From: UBA4744 sp963723165
Lineage (GTDB): Bacteria > Actinomycetota > Acidimicrobiia > Spongiisociales > UBA4744
DNA length: 64,000 bases
Direction of reading: 5' to 3'
Assembly (NCBI GenBank): GCA_963723165.1
Contig: CAVRPP010000010.1
Coordinates: 124,001-188,000 of the forward strand
Below the pieces are notes generated by a model. It was given only the letters and a program-made list of their open reading frames with translations, did no database searches and was not told the DNA's origin. Both the position numbers and the translations under genes were made by a program. Positions 15,069-22,731 of the stretch are shown here, in pieces (position 1 is the first letter of the stretch; each line of letters begins with the position of its first letter).

Positions 15069-16295
15069 ATGTCCTTGATAGTCCAAAAATACGGCGGCAC
15101 ATCGGTCGCAGACGGTGAGCGGATCAAGCGAGTGGCAGCCCGCGTTGCCGGTACCCGGCGGGCGGGCCACGACGTGATTGTCGTTGTCTCGGCAATGGGT
15201 GGGACCACCGATGAATTGATCGACCTGGCTCGCCAGGTCAGCTCGTCACCACCCGGCCGGGAGATGGACATGCTGCTCACCGCCGGGGAGCGGATCACGA
15301 TGGCGCTGCTGGCCATAGCGATCCACGAAGAAGGGGTCGAGGCGGTCAGCTTCACGGGTTCCCAAGCAGGCATCCTGACGGATTCGAGCCACGGGCAGGC
15401 GAAGATCCAGGAGATTCGCAATTTCCGGGTCGAAGAGAGCCTCAAAGAAGGCAAGGTGGTCATCGTTGCCGGGTTCCAGGGAGTTGACCCGCAGTCAAAG
15501 GATGTCACTACCCTCGGCCGGGGCGGCTCGGACGCAACTGCCGTAGCCCTGGCTGCCGCCAATCACGCCGATGTGTGCGAGATCTATACCGACGTAGACG
15601 GGGTCTTCACGGCCGATCCACGCATCGTCCCCGACGCCCGCAAACTCGACGAGGTTTCGTTCGAAGAGATGCTGGAACTGGCGGCGACGGGCGCCAGGGT
15701 CCTGATGCTCCGGTCGGTGGAATTCGGCCGCAATTTCAACGTTCCCCTCCATGTGCGCTCGTCATTCCACGACGGCCCCGGGACCTGGGTGAAGGAGACA
15801 ACAATGGAACAGGCGATCATCAGCGGAATATCGCACGACACTTCGGAAGCGAAGGTCACGGTCCGGGGTGTTCCGGATCGTCCGGGCGTCGCCGCTGCCT
15901 TGTTCGAGCCTCTCGCTCTCCGGGAAGTCAACGTCGACATGATCGTGCAGAACGTGTCGAAGGACGGGACCACCGACATCAGCTTCACTGTTCCCAAGGA
16001 GCATGCGGCTAGGGCCATGGAGGTGGTGGAGAAGGTTGTTCCGGAGATCGATGCGGCCGGTGTCGATATCGACGAGGAAGTTGCCAGAGTGTCCGTGGTG
16101 GGAGCGGGCATGAAATCGCACCCGGGAGTGGCGGCCAGAATGTTCCGGGAATTGTCCGCCAACGGGATCAACATCGAGATGATCTCCACGTCGAGCATCC
16201 GCATATCCTGTGTTGTCGCCCTGGAACAGATCGAAGAAGCAGTGCGGGTCCTGCATGCTGCTTTCGAACCGCCGACCATGGTGGGGGATCTATGA
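15069..16295 (+). CDS. lysC: Aspartate kinase
   Basis: This is a 408-residue aspartokinase from ATG 15069. The N-terminus IVQKYGGTSVADGERIK carries the kinase motif KYGGT, and GGSDATAVALAAA and EIYTDVDGVFTADPR complete the kinase domain. Two ACT domains fill the C-terminal third and should bind lysine and/or threonine for feedback control. It phosphorylates aspartate, the first step to lysine, methionine and threonine. An in-frame ATG at 15804 with AAGGAGA (15792-15798) could start a separate beta subunit of about 163 residues, as in other Gram-positive lysC genes. The stop overlaps asd (ATGA). Confidence 0.96.
   Translation: MSLIVQKYGGTSVADGERIKRVAARVAGTRRAGHDVIVVVSAMGGTTDELIDLARQVSSSPPGREMDMLLTAGERITMALLAIAIHEEGVEAVSFTGSQAGILTDSSHGQAKIQEIRNFRVEESLKEGKVVIVAGFQGVDPQSKDVTTLGRGGSDATAVALAAANHADVCEIYTDVDGVFTADPRIVPDARKLDEVSFEEMLELAATGARVLMLRSVEFGRNFNVPLHVRSSFHDGPGTWVKETTMEQAIISGISHDTSEAKVTVRGVPDRPGVAAALFEPLALREVNVDMIVQNVSKDGTTDISFTVPKEHAARAMEVVEKVVPEIDAAGVDIDEEVARVSVVGAGMKSHPGVAARMFRELSANGINIEMISTSSIRISCVVALEQIEEAVRVLHAAFEPPTMVGDL
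15804..16295 (+). CDS. Possible aspartate kinase beta subunit (internal start in lysC)
   Basis: The in-frame ATG at 15804 begins MEQAIISGISHDTSEAKVTV, matching the known start of the beta subunit in corynebacterial and Bacillus-type aspartokinases. AAGGAGA at 15792-15798 is a suitable ribosome-binding site with a five-base spacer. The product would contain only the two ACT domains and pair with the full-length alpha chain in an alpha2beta2 enzyme. The signal is clear, but expression is inferred. Confidence 0.55.
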   Translation: MEQAIISGISHDTSEAKVTVRGVPDRPGVAAALFEPLALREVNVDMIVQNVSKDGTTDISFTVPKEHAARAMEVVEKVVPEIDAAGVDIDEEVARVSVVGAGMKSHPGVAARMFRELSANGINIEMISTSSIRISCVVALEQIEEAVRVLHAAFEPPTMVGDL

Positions 16296-17305
16296 GCACC
16301 AAACGAACTGCCGTTGTCGGCGCTACCGGAGCCGTCGGCCGGGCAATGATTTCCATCCTCGAGGAGCGGTCGTTCCCCGTCTCCGATCTCCGCTTGCTGG
16401 CGTCATCGCGATCAGCGGGCAGCAAAGTCGAAACGCGCTGGGGGAAGATCGAGATCGAAGATCTTGCCACCGCCGACCCGACGGGTATCGAGATCGCCCT
16501 CTTTTCCGCCGGAGGCGATCGTTCCCGTCAGTTTGCCCCCGCCTTCGCGAAGGCCGGAGCGGTGGTGATCGACAACTCCTCTGCCTTCCGCATGCAACCC
16601 GAGGTTCCACTCGTGGTTGCCGGAGTCAACGACGCAGCCGCCGTCCGGCATGAAGGCATCATCGCCAATCCCAATTGCACAACGATGGACCTGATGATGG
16701 CGGTGGCGCCGCTCCATCGAGCCGCCGGGTTGCGGTCGATGATTGCAACTTCCTATCAGTCGGTGTCGGGGTCCGGCCAAAAGGGCATGGACGAATTGAC
16801 CAGGCAGATGGGTGAGCTCGGGGCCGACCTTCCCGCTCTGGTCAACGGTGGTTGGCAAGACCCTGGCGGCGACGTGTATCCGCGGCCCATCGCCTGGAAT
16901 GTGATTCCCTTCGCCGGCAGCTTGCAGAGTGAGGGCTATACCGACGAGGAGTGGAAGTTCGTCAATGAGAGCCGCAAGATCCTCGATATTCTGGATCTCA
17001 AGGTTGAACCGACCTGTGTGCGGGTGCCGGTGATGGTCGGCCACGGGATCGCGGCCAGCCTGTGGTTCGACCGACCGGTCTCACCAGAAGAGGCAGAGGT
17101 GCTGCTGGTCGAGGCCGGGGGGGTAGCGGTCTGGAAGGACAAGGTGCCCACTCCGCTCGATTCGGCCGGTATCGATGACGTGCTGGTCGGTCGCATCCGG
17201 GCGACAGTGGGCACTCCCGGTGGTATCAACCTGTGGGCGGTTGGCGACAACCTCCGCAAAGGAGCCGCCCTCAACGCAGTGCAGATCGCCGAGCTGCTCG
17301 TCTAA
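16292..17305 (+). CDS. asd: Aspartate-semialdehyde dehydrogenase
   Basis: The 337-residue enzyme has the NADP-binding motif GATGAVG (10-16), the catalytic Cys129 in ANPNCTTM and SYQSVSGSGQKGMDEL. It reduces aspartyl phosphate to aspartate semialdehyde, the second step of the pathway started by lysC, with which it overlaps by four bases. Its length and complete motifs indicate an active enzyme. Confidence 0.96.
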   Translation: MSTKRTAVVGATGAVGRAMISILEERSFPVSDLRLLASSRSAGSKVETRWGKIEIEDLATADPTGIEIALFSAGGDRSRQFAPAFAKAGAVVIDNSSAFRMQPEVPLVVAGVNDAAAVRHEGIIANPNCTTMDLMMAVAPLHRAAGLRSMIATSYQSVSGSGQKGMDELTRQMGELGADLPALVNGGWQDPGGDVYPRPIAWNVIPFAGSLQSEGYTDEEWKFVNESRKILDILDLKVEPTCVRVPVMVGHGIAASLWFDRPVSPEEAEVLLVEAGGVAVWKDKVPTPLDSAGIDDVLVGRIRATVGTPGGINLWAVGDNLRKGAALNAVQIAELLV

Positions 17306-17308
17306 AAC

Positions 17309-17361
17309 CCGTTCTGGCGTCAATTTTCGTGTCCTGGTGTCGGTTATCGACGCAAGAACAG
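17309..17361 (+). repeat. Dispersed 11-bp inverted repeat with 27-nt loop, copy A
   Basis: GTTCTGGCGTC (17311-17321) and GACGCAAGAAC (17349-17359) form an inverted repeat with one mismatch and a 27-base loop containing TGTCGGTT. The same arms, loop length and loop octamer occur at 40189-40237. This copy lies between asd and the convergent CAP-domain gene and could end transcription from either side. Confidence 0.7.
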
Positions 17362-17374
17362 AGAGGCGGAGGCG

Positions 17375-18088
17375 TCAGGCCGCTTTTGGACACGCTCCGC
17401 TGTCGGAATTCCGGTCGGTGAGCACCCGACCGCGGTCACCTGTTCCGCAGACTCCGACGTACCAGTCCGGGAGCATCGACCGTGCCTGGCGGTCCAGCCT
17501 CGCTCGGATCTCTGAGCGCCTGGCATGGATTGGCGGGAGGATGCCGTCGAGAACCGGACCTGGTTCGGGCAACTCTGGCGTGACAAGGGATCCCGGGCTT
17601 GGAACCGCCGAAGTCGCGGCAGAAGCTGGTGTGGATGCGTCGGGTGGAGCATCGGCGGGCGGAGTCTGATCACCGGCTAGCTGACAGAACACGACGGACA
17701 CGTACGCCGTGCCGTCTGCGGCGCTGGCCAGCCCCGTGCCTATGGCCGTCCAGGCAGGGTTGGTGATGATGTTCCGATGCATGCTGCTTTCCCGAAAGGC
17801 GGCAAAAACCGCCGATACGTCGGGGGCGCTTCCGACGACTTCGCCGACGGATTCACACCCACCAAGCAGGCCGGAGAGATCGGCGTGAAACAGCTTCCCG
17901 GCTGCGGCCTGGGCCGCCGCTGAAGTCGCGGCCACCTGGTCGGCGCCGGCTACGACTGGAAGACTGCTCCCCCGAACGGTGCTCACCTGCGCTGCTATGT
18001 CGTCGGCTAGTGCGGGGGTAGCCACCCCCAGAGGGAGGGCAAGGGACAGGACCAGCACCAGCGCAATGCGTCGATTCGAATATGACAC
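17375..18088 (-). CDS. Secreted CAP-domain (SCP-like) protein
   Basis: The 237-residue protein has a signal peptide (RRIALVLVLSLALPLGVATPALA). Residues about 30-135 resemble a CAP/SCP domain, with a helix-rich start, FRESSMHRNIITNPAWTAIG and GTAYVSVVFCQ. The usual second His/Glu set is partly degraded, as in many bacterial CAP proteins. A Pro/Ala-rich linker and a basic tail follow. It is probably an exported wall-associated protein; its biochemical function is unknown. Confidence 0.75.
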   Translation of the reverse strand: MSYSNRRIALVLVLSLALPLGVATPALADDIAAQVSTVRGSSLPVVAGADQVAATSAAAQAAAGKLFHADLSGLLGGCESVGEVVGSAPDVSAVFAAFRESSMHRNIITNPAWTAIGTGLASAADGTAYVSVVFCQLAGDQTPPADAPPDASTPASAATSAVPSPGSLVTPELPEPGPVLDGILPPIHARRSEIRARLDRQARSMLPDWYVGVCGTGDRGRVLTDRNSDSGACPKAA

Positions 18089-18129
18089 GGAGAGGTGACA
18101 GTAACCGAATTCGACCGAGGACTGCTAGT

Positions 18130-18411
18130 TCATGGACACGAGCAGGGGATCTCCGAACAGCGCGGACAGCCGTTCCGGTAGCGACTCAGGGCTTCCTCGA
18201 GTCTGCACCCGGCCAGGTTGGCCAGCGAAGCAATCCAGGCCAAAACGTCGCCAAATTCCTGCAATTGTTGGTCTCGATCCCCTTTGCGGAGGGCCTGGGC
18301 GAGCTCGCCGACTTCTTCTGTCAACCAGGCGACGTTGGCCGGGACTCCCCGCGCCCGGTCGCGATGTCCGTAGGTCCGATCCATGAGATCCTGGAGCTCG
18401 TGCAGGTCCAT
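18130..18411 (-). CDS. MazG-like nucleotide pyrophosphohydrolase with Cys-rich tail
   Basis: This 93-residue all-helical MazG-superfamily protein has the metal-binding motifs EEVGELAQAL (Glu32, Glu33, Glu36) and EFGDVLAW (Glu52, Asp55). Such proteins hydrolyse nucleoside triphosphates, often damaged or non-canonical, to the monophosphate. The C-terminal tail CPRCSEIPCSCP has four cysteines in a possible zinc-binding pattern, which is not part of the core domain. It sits between the CAP gene and tRNA-Pro. Confidence 0.85.
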   Translation of the reverse strand: MDLHELQDLMDRTYGHRDRARGVPANVAWLTEEVGELAQALRKGDRDQQLQEFGDVLAWIASLANLAGCRLEEALSRYRNGCPRCSEIPCSCP

Positions 18412-18474
18412 TGGGCCAGGGTAGACGCATGGGGCGATTGCAAGGTCCCGGGAGCGGTTAACATACCGGCGCCA

Positions 18475-18548
18475 CGGGACGTGGCGCAGTTTGGCAGCGC
18501 GCAGCGTTCGGGACGCTGAGGTCGCCGGTTCGAATCCGGCCGTCCCGA
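18475..18548 (+). tRNA. tRNA-Pro (anticodon CGG)
   Basis: The full cloverleaf can be drawn: acceptor CGGGACG/CGTCCCG, D stem GCGC/GCGC, anticodon stem CAGCG/CGCTG with loop TTCGGGA (anticodon CGG), T stem GCCGG/CCGGC with loop TTCGAAT, and discriminator A. It is 74 nt and CCA is not encoded. It reads CCG proline codons, which are frequent in this GC-rich genome. Confidence 0.96.
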
Positions 18549-18682
18549 CTCAAGAAACACCAGGTCAGGTCCGCCCTTCGGGGTGGTTTCTGGTTTGGGG
18601 GGTCATTACGATCGACTCGACTTGGATCGACCATGTGGCAAAAAGGCAACACTTGTTGCGCTTGATCAAGGAGAGAACCGTC

Positions 18683-19132
18683 ATGCGCCATCACCTCCAT
18701 ACCGAAATCGATATCGACGCATCGCCCGCTGCCGTCTGGGCCGTCCTGACCGACCTCGGTAGCTACTCCGACTGGAATCCGTTTGTGGTTTCGTCTCAAG
18801 TCACGCCTGCCGTTGGCGAGCGCCTCACCAACCGCATTGAGCCTCCGGGAGGCAGGGCGATGACCTTCCGCCCAACGGTGACCGTCGTCGAGACCGAGCG
18901 GGTCTTCGAATGGCTGGGCCGTCCTGGCGTCCCCGGGGTTTTCGACGGCCGGCACCGTTTTGAGATTGAGCCAACTCCTACGGGATCCCGTTTTACTCAG
19001 AGTGAAGCGTTCAACGGTGTCTTGGTGCGATTCATGAAGAAGTCGCTCGACACCCAGACCGTGAAGGGCTTCGACGCTATGAACTCGGCACTGAAGATCC
19101 GTGCGGAGGCGCGCTCGGGATCCGGACTATGA
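18683..19132 (+). CDS. SRPBCC-family protein
   Basis: The protein is 149 residues from ATG 18683, which has AAGGAG (18668-18673) upstream; the longer open frame runs back into the tRNA gene and is not credible. The sequence IDIDASPAAVWAVLTDLGSYSDWNPF is the standard opening of the SRPBCC/START-like fold, and FEIEPTPTGSRFTQSE fits the sheet. These proteins bind lipids or other hydrophobic ligands in a deep cavity. The ligand is unknown. Confidence 0.85.
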   Translation: MRHHLHTEIDIDASPAAVWAVLTDLGSYSDWNPFVVSSQVTPAVGERLTNRIEPPGGRAMTFRPTVTVVETERVFEWLGRPGVPGVFDGRHRFEIEPTPTGSRFTQSEAFNGVLVRFMKKSLDTQTVKGFDAMNSALKIRAEARSGSGL

Positions 19133-19233
19133 ATCTTCCGCACATAGCTGGCGGGAATCTGACTCTGCGCTTCGACGTCGATCGCGGCGCGCTCGTCGGT
19201 CCTGCTTGCTGACAGGGCACAACTCTCGAGGGC

Positions 19234-20490
19234 CTAAACCACCCGTTCGATACGGAGCCGGTCGATTCGGCGTCGATCCATTTCGAGAACCGTTAGCCGG
19301 TACCCGGCCACCTCGACCGAGTCACCGTCGGCCGGGATATCGCCGGTGATCGAAAGGAACAAGCCACCGGCCGTGGCGTAGGGCCCCTCGGGGAACACTG
19401 CGCCGAGAGTCTCGGCCAGCTCTTCGACCGGTACGCGGCCGTCGGCCAACCACATGTCTCCCTCAATAGCCACTGTGGCCGGGGTCCCGGGGTCGTATTC
19501 ATCCTGCAGCTCGCCGACCAATTCGGAAACGAGGTCTTTGATGGTGAGGATGCCCTCCACCCCGCCGTGCTCGTCGAGGATGGCGGCGAAACCCGCTCGT
19601 CGCCGGCGCATCTGATGGAGCGCAGTGAGCACGGGAGTGCTCTCGGGCACGTACAAAGGCTCTCGGAGCAACCGGCGGATCTGCTCGGCTCCACCCGCTT
19701 CCCGCACGCGGAAGAGATCTTTGAAGTAGAGGACGCCGAGCATCTGATCGAGGTCGGTGTCCGTGGCGAAAACCGGATACCGGGAGTGCCCGGTATCGGC
19801 TACTGCCTGTCGCACCTGGTCGGGGGTGACGGGATGTTCGAGTGCTACGACATCGACGCGCGGGGTCATCACATCGCGCACGGGACGATCGGCCAGGGAG
19901 AACAAGGAATGGATGATCTCCCGTTCGGCTTCCTCGATTTCACCGTCTTCCTCGCCGAGCACCGCCATCGAGCGGATATCTTCCTCGGTCACCAGGCTCG
20001 AGTCGTGTGCGGCATGCACTCCAAGAACACGGAGGATGGCCCTGCTCAACGCTACGAATAGGCGCGCGACCGGCCGCACGGCCCTCGACAGCCTCCAGAT
20101 GGTTCCGGCCACCGTGAGGGCATACTGGTCGGGACGTCGAGCGGCGAGGGTTTTCGGGGTGATTTCGCCTACCACCAGGATGATGGCCGTCACCGCCAGC
20201 GTTGCCAGCCACGGACCCCACGACTCGCCCACCAGGTCGATGGCGAGGGTGGTGGCTACCGATGCTCCGAGAATGTTGACGAAGTTGTTGGCCAGCAGCA
20301 AAGTGCCAATCGTGCCTTCCAGATCGGCCAGCAGCAGCTCCAGTTTCGCGCCACGTTTACCGCGTTGAGCGAGTTGATGGGCTCGTTCGCGCGGAACGGC
20401 CACGATTGCTGTCTCGGAACCGGACAGGAAACCAGAGGAGAGGATGCATAGGGCAAAGATGGTGAGCAGAATGAGCTGCACGGTCGTCAT
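19234..20490 (-). CDS. CNNM/CorC-family transporter (DUF21-CBS-CorC_HlyC)
   Basis: This 418-residue membrane protein has an N-terminal DUF21 domain with three or four helices and SGFLSGSETAIVA and VVGEITPKTLAARRPD motifs, then the acidic EEDGEIEEAEREII helix, two CBS domains (about 205-330, with VMTPRVDVVAL) and a C-terminal CorC_HlyC domain. Homologues are magnesium or cobalt efflux transporters controlled by nucleotide binding to the CBS pair. The old name hemolysin is probably misleading. The gene is apparently monocistronic. Confidence 0.9.
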   Translation of the reverse strand: MTTVQLILLTIFALCILSSGFLSGSETAIVAVPRERAHQLAQRGKRGAKLELLLADLEGTIGTLLLANNFVNILGASVATTLAIDLVGESWGPWLATLAVTAIILVVGEITPKTLAARRPDQYALTVAGTIWRLSRAVRPVARLFVALSRAILRVLGVHAAHDSSLVTEEDIRSMAVLGEEDGEIEEAEREIIHSLFSLADRPVRDVMTPRVDVVALEHPVTPDQVRQAVADTGHSRYPVFATDTDLDQMLGVLYFKDLFRVREAGGAEQIRRLLREPLYVPESTPVLTALHQMRRRRAGFAAILDEHGGVEGILTIKDLVSELVGELQDEYDPGTPATVAIEGDMWLADGRVPVEELAETLGAVFPEGPYATAGGLFLSITGDIPADGDSVEVAGYRLTVLEMDRRRIDRLRIERVV

Positions 20491-20570
20491 ACGACGAGCT
20501 TACGAGGAGGGGGTCCCGGCGCGGCGTTGCGAGCCGGAACCCAAGGCGGTTTCGCCGGTCGGCGGTGGAT

Positions 20571-20957
20571 TCACTCCGGACGTCCGCCGGTCAAGCTGGG
20601 CCGTGCCGCGGCGATGGCTGCCCGCAGTTGTTGAGGCGTGAACGGCTTCACCACCCAGGCGTCGGCCGCGGATCTACCGGCGAGGAACTCGTCTGCGGTT
20701 CGGTCGAGCAGCAGCACGATGGATAGGGCCTTGATTTCGTTGAGAAACTCCGCCTCACGGAGGGTGCGAGAAACCGCCATCCCGCCCATGGAACCGACTT
20801 GAAGATCGATCACGGCCACGTCGGGTTCAAACTCTTCGACGGCCCTGGCAGCCTGGCGCGGGTCTGCGATTTCATGAATGACCGTTCCGGGGTCGGAGAG
20901 AGCAGCTATTGCTTCGTTTCTGATCCAGGGCTCGTCGACGACCAGTAGTACTTTCAT
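20571..20957 (-). CDS. Single-domain response regulator
   Basis: This is a receiver-only protein of 128 residues from ATG 20957; a TTG nine bases upstream is possible. The acidic pair reads VVDEPW (Asp-Glu instead of Asp-Asp), the phosphoacceptor is in VAVIDLQVGSMGG and the lysine in WVVKPF. It probably acts by protein contact. Its divergent neighbour is the NfeD-like gene, and the gap between them carries a small heptamer array. No partner kinase is adjacent. Confidence 0.8.
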   Translation of the reverse strand: MKVLLVVDEPWIRNEAIAALSDPGTVIHEIADPRQAARAVEEFEPDVAVIDLQVGSMGGMAVSRTLREAEFLNEIKALSIVLLLDRTADEFLAGRSAADAWVVKPFTPQQLRAAIAAARPSLTGGRPE

Positions 20958-20970
20958 AGGGGGCAACTCT

Positions 20971-20998
20971 AGTTGTCGGCAATCAGTTGTCGGTATCG
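20971..20998 (+). repeat. Short heptamer array upstream of the NfeD-like gene
   Basis: AGTTGTC, GGCAATC, AGTTGTC and GGTATCG follow one another with a 7-bp period in the divergent gap between the response regulator and the NfeD-like gene. Confidence 0.5.
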
Positions 20999-21020
20999 GA
21001 CCTGGCCCCGGAAGCTTCCT

Positions 21021-22301
21021 ATGATGGCCGACGTGAGGCGCTTCCTTTTCTTGTCATTTGCGATCCTGGCCGCGCTGGCAATCACGCCGGCGCTGGCTGC
21101 ACAGGAGGCAGCGCCGCTGGACGTGATTGTGGTTTCGGGGCCGCTGGACCAGAGCGTCATCAGCTTTGTGGAGGAGGCGGTGGACGAGGCCGCCGCCAAC
21201 GGCTCGCAGGCAGCCATCATTCAGCTCGACTCAGAGGGTGCGCTGAGTGACAGCATCGAGGGTCTCATCGACCTTTTCCGCCAACCTCCCCTGCCGCTGG
21301 TGGTCTGGGTTGGTGACGCGCCCGCCGTTGCTTACGGTGGGGCTGCCCGATTGCTTATCGCTGCCCCCCTCAAGACGGCCGCTCCCGGCGTCGAGATCGG
21401 CTATCTCACGCCGACAGTGGCCGGTTCGTCAGATGGCGTCGACGTCGTGGCAGCGTCCTCGTCGTTCACGATGCAGGAGGAGAAACTCACCGTCCAGGGG
21501 CCGGTTCCCGGTCTGGTAGATGCTGCTATCCCGTCGATCGGGCAGGTAGTGGTGTGGCTCAACGGCCGCGAAGTTCAGTCACAGCAAGGTGCTGCGACGT
21601 TGCAGACCGCCCGTCAGGAAACCGCCGAAGATGGAACCACCCGGATGCTGCCGACCGCCCAGGTGCGCTTCCACGAACCAGGGCTGTTCACGCGGTTCCT
21701 CCGGCTGTCGATCCAACCGGAGGCGGCCTTCTTCTTCCTGGTGATGGGTCTCACGGTCGCGGCGTTTGAGTTCTACGCGATGGGTCCCGGTTTGGCCGCT
21801 GCCACCGGTGTGATCTCGCTGCTGGTCGCCGGCTACGGCCTTTCCGTGCTTCCGGTCCGTTGGTGGGCACTGGTGCTCGTCGTGCTTGGCTTGCTCGTCT
21901 ACACAGCCGAATTCCAACGGCGCTCGTTCGGGATCTTCAGCATTCTCGCCACCGGGGCTCTGGTAGTGGGCGGCCTCTTCATCACCGATGCGGCTCCTCA
22001 GCTCACACCATCACCCTGGGGGGTCGGGTTCACCGTCCTGGCTGCCATCTTCTTCTACCTGATTGCTATGCCGGTGGTGGCCCGGTCCCGATACTCGACC
22101 GGCACGATTGGTCGGGATCATCTCCTCGGGAAGCGCGGCACGGCCGTGACCGTGCTCAGTCCGGAAGGCACCGTTGAGGTTGATGGTGCCCGCTGGCGGG
22201 CCCGGGCCCATCGTGAGGCCGGGATCGCGTCTGGTGACGTCATTCGGGTCACCGGCATCCGCGGACTCGAACTTGAAATCGACCCGGTGGACGACGAATA
22301 G
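21021..22301 (+). CDS. NfeD-like membrane protein with degenerate ClpP-type domain
   Basis: The product is 426 residues from ATG 21021; ATG 21024 and GTG 21033 are alternatives, and the longer frame is unnatural. A signal peptide (FLFLSFAILAALAITPALA) precedes a ClpP/SppA-like domain, four or five membrane helices and a C-terminal OB-fold NfeD domain (GKRGTAVTVLSPEGTVEVDG). Canonical members have a TPGG turn and an AASAGT catalytic serine; here the matching parts read DSEGAL and AVAYGG, so the serine is missing. It is likely a non-proteolytic membrane-organising protein related to NfeD, whose relatives act with flotillins. No flotillin gene is present. Confidence 0.82.
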   Translation: MMADVRRFLFLSFAILAALAITPALAAQEAAPLDVIVVSGPLDQSVISFVEEAVDEAAANGSQAAIIQLDSEGALSDSIEGLIDLFRQPPLPLVVWVGDAPAVAYGGAARLLIAAPLKTAAPGVEIGYLTPTVAGSSDGVDVVAASSSFTMQEEKLTVQGPVPGLVDAAIPSIGQVVVWLNGREVQSQQGAATLQTARQETAEDGTTRMLPTAQVRFHEPGLFTRFLRLSIQPEAAFFFLVMGLTVAAFEFYAMGPGLAAATGVISLLVAGYGLSVLPVRWWALVLVVLGLLVYTAEFQRRSFGIFSILATGALVVGGLFITDAAPQLTPSPWGVGFTVLAAIFFYLIAMPVVARSRYSTGTIGRDHLLGKRGTAVTVLSPEGTVEVDGARWRARAHREAGIASGDVIRVTGIRGLELEIDPVDDE

Positions 22302-22434
22302 GCTCTGATCGCTGCCTAACTCCCTTTCCGCCAACGGCACCGGCAGAAACATTCTTCCCCTGTTTGCCAAAATTTTCCTGGCGGGTTGGGAAACCCACTG
22401 GTAGGTTTCGCCCGCATTTTGCGGAGGAGGACGA

Positions 22435-22695
22435 ATGGCGATGACGGCGGTAGCAACCAACTGGCAACCACGAGCGCTGTGCAGGGGTAACCATTCTCAC
22501 CTCTTCTTCCCTCCCAGTACGTTCGAGCGCAAGGACGAGCGCGAACGCCGGGAACTGCGGGCCAAGGCCATTTGTATGGCATGTCCTGTGAAACGAGATT
22601 GCCTCGAGTCGGCCGTCGACATCCGCGAGCCCTACGGAATCTGGGGTGGTCTCACCGAGGTCGAGCGCCGGGAATTCTCGGTTCAGACCGCCTGA
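22435..22695 (+). CDS. WhiB-family iron-sulfur transcription factor
   Basis: This is an 86-residue protein with GGAGGAGG (22422-22429) before its ATG. The four cluster ligands are Cys16, Cys47, Cys50 and Cys56 (C-x30-C-x2-C-x5-C), and GIWGG (68-72) is the WhiB turn. WhiB proteins bind a [4Fe-4S] cluster and contact the primary sigma factor to regulate transcription. The family is essentially restricted to actinobacteria and their phages, a useful taxonomic marker. Which WhiB subgroup it belongs to cannot be decided. The 22302-22434 gap upstream must hold its promoter; no clear hexamers stand out. Confidence 0.95.
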   Translation: MAMTAVATNWQPRALCRGNHSHLFFPPSTFERKDERERRELRAKAICMACPVKRDCLESAVDIREPYGIWGGLTEVERREFSVQTA

Positions 22696-22711
22696 GCCGG
22701 CACCTCGTTCC

Positions 22712-22725
22712 TCGATCCATCGAGC
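22712..22725. terminator. Small palindrome between whiB and selB
   Basis: CTCGAT-CC-ATCGAG lies in the 36-base convergent gap between whiB and selB. It is the only structure there and may serve both genes as a weak hairpin. No T tract is present. Confidence 0.3.
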
Positions 22726-22731
22726 TTTGCA

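Noticed and set aside
18321..18560. Open frames across the tRNA-Pro gene (with GRPDSNRRPQRPERCALP-like translation)
   Set aside because: A well-known spurious translation of tRNA genes; the tRNA cloverleaf explains the sequence.
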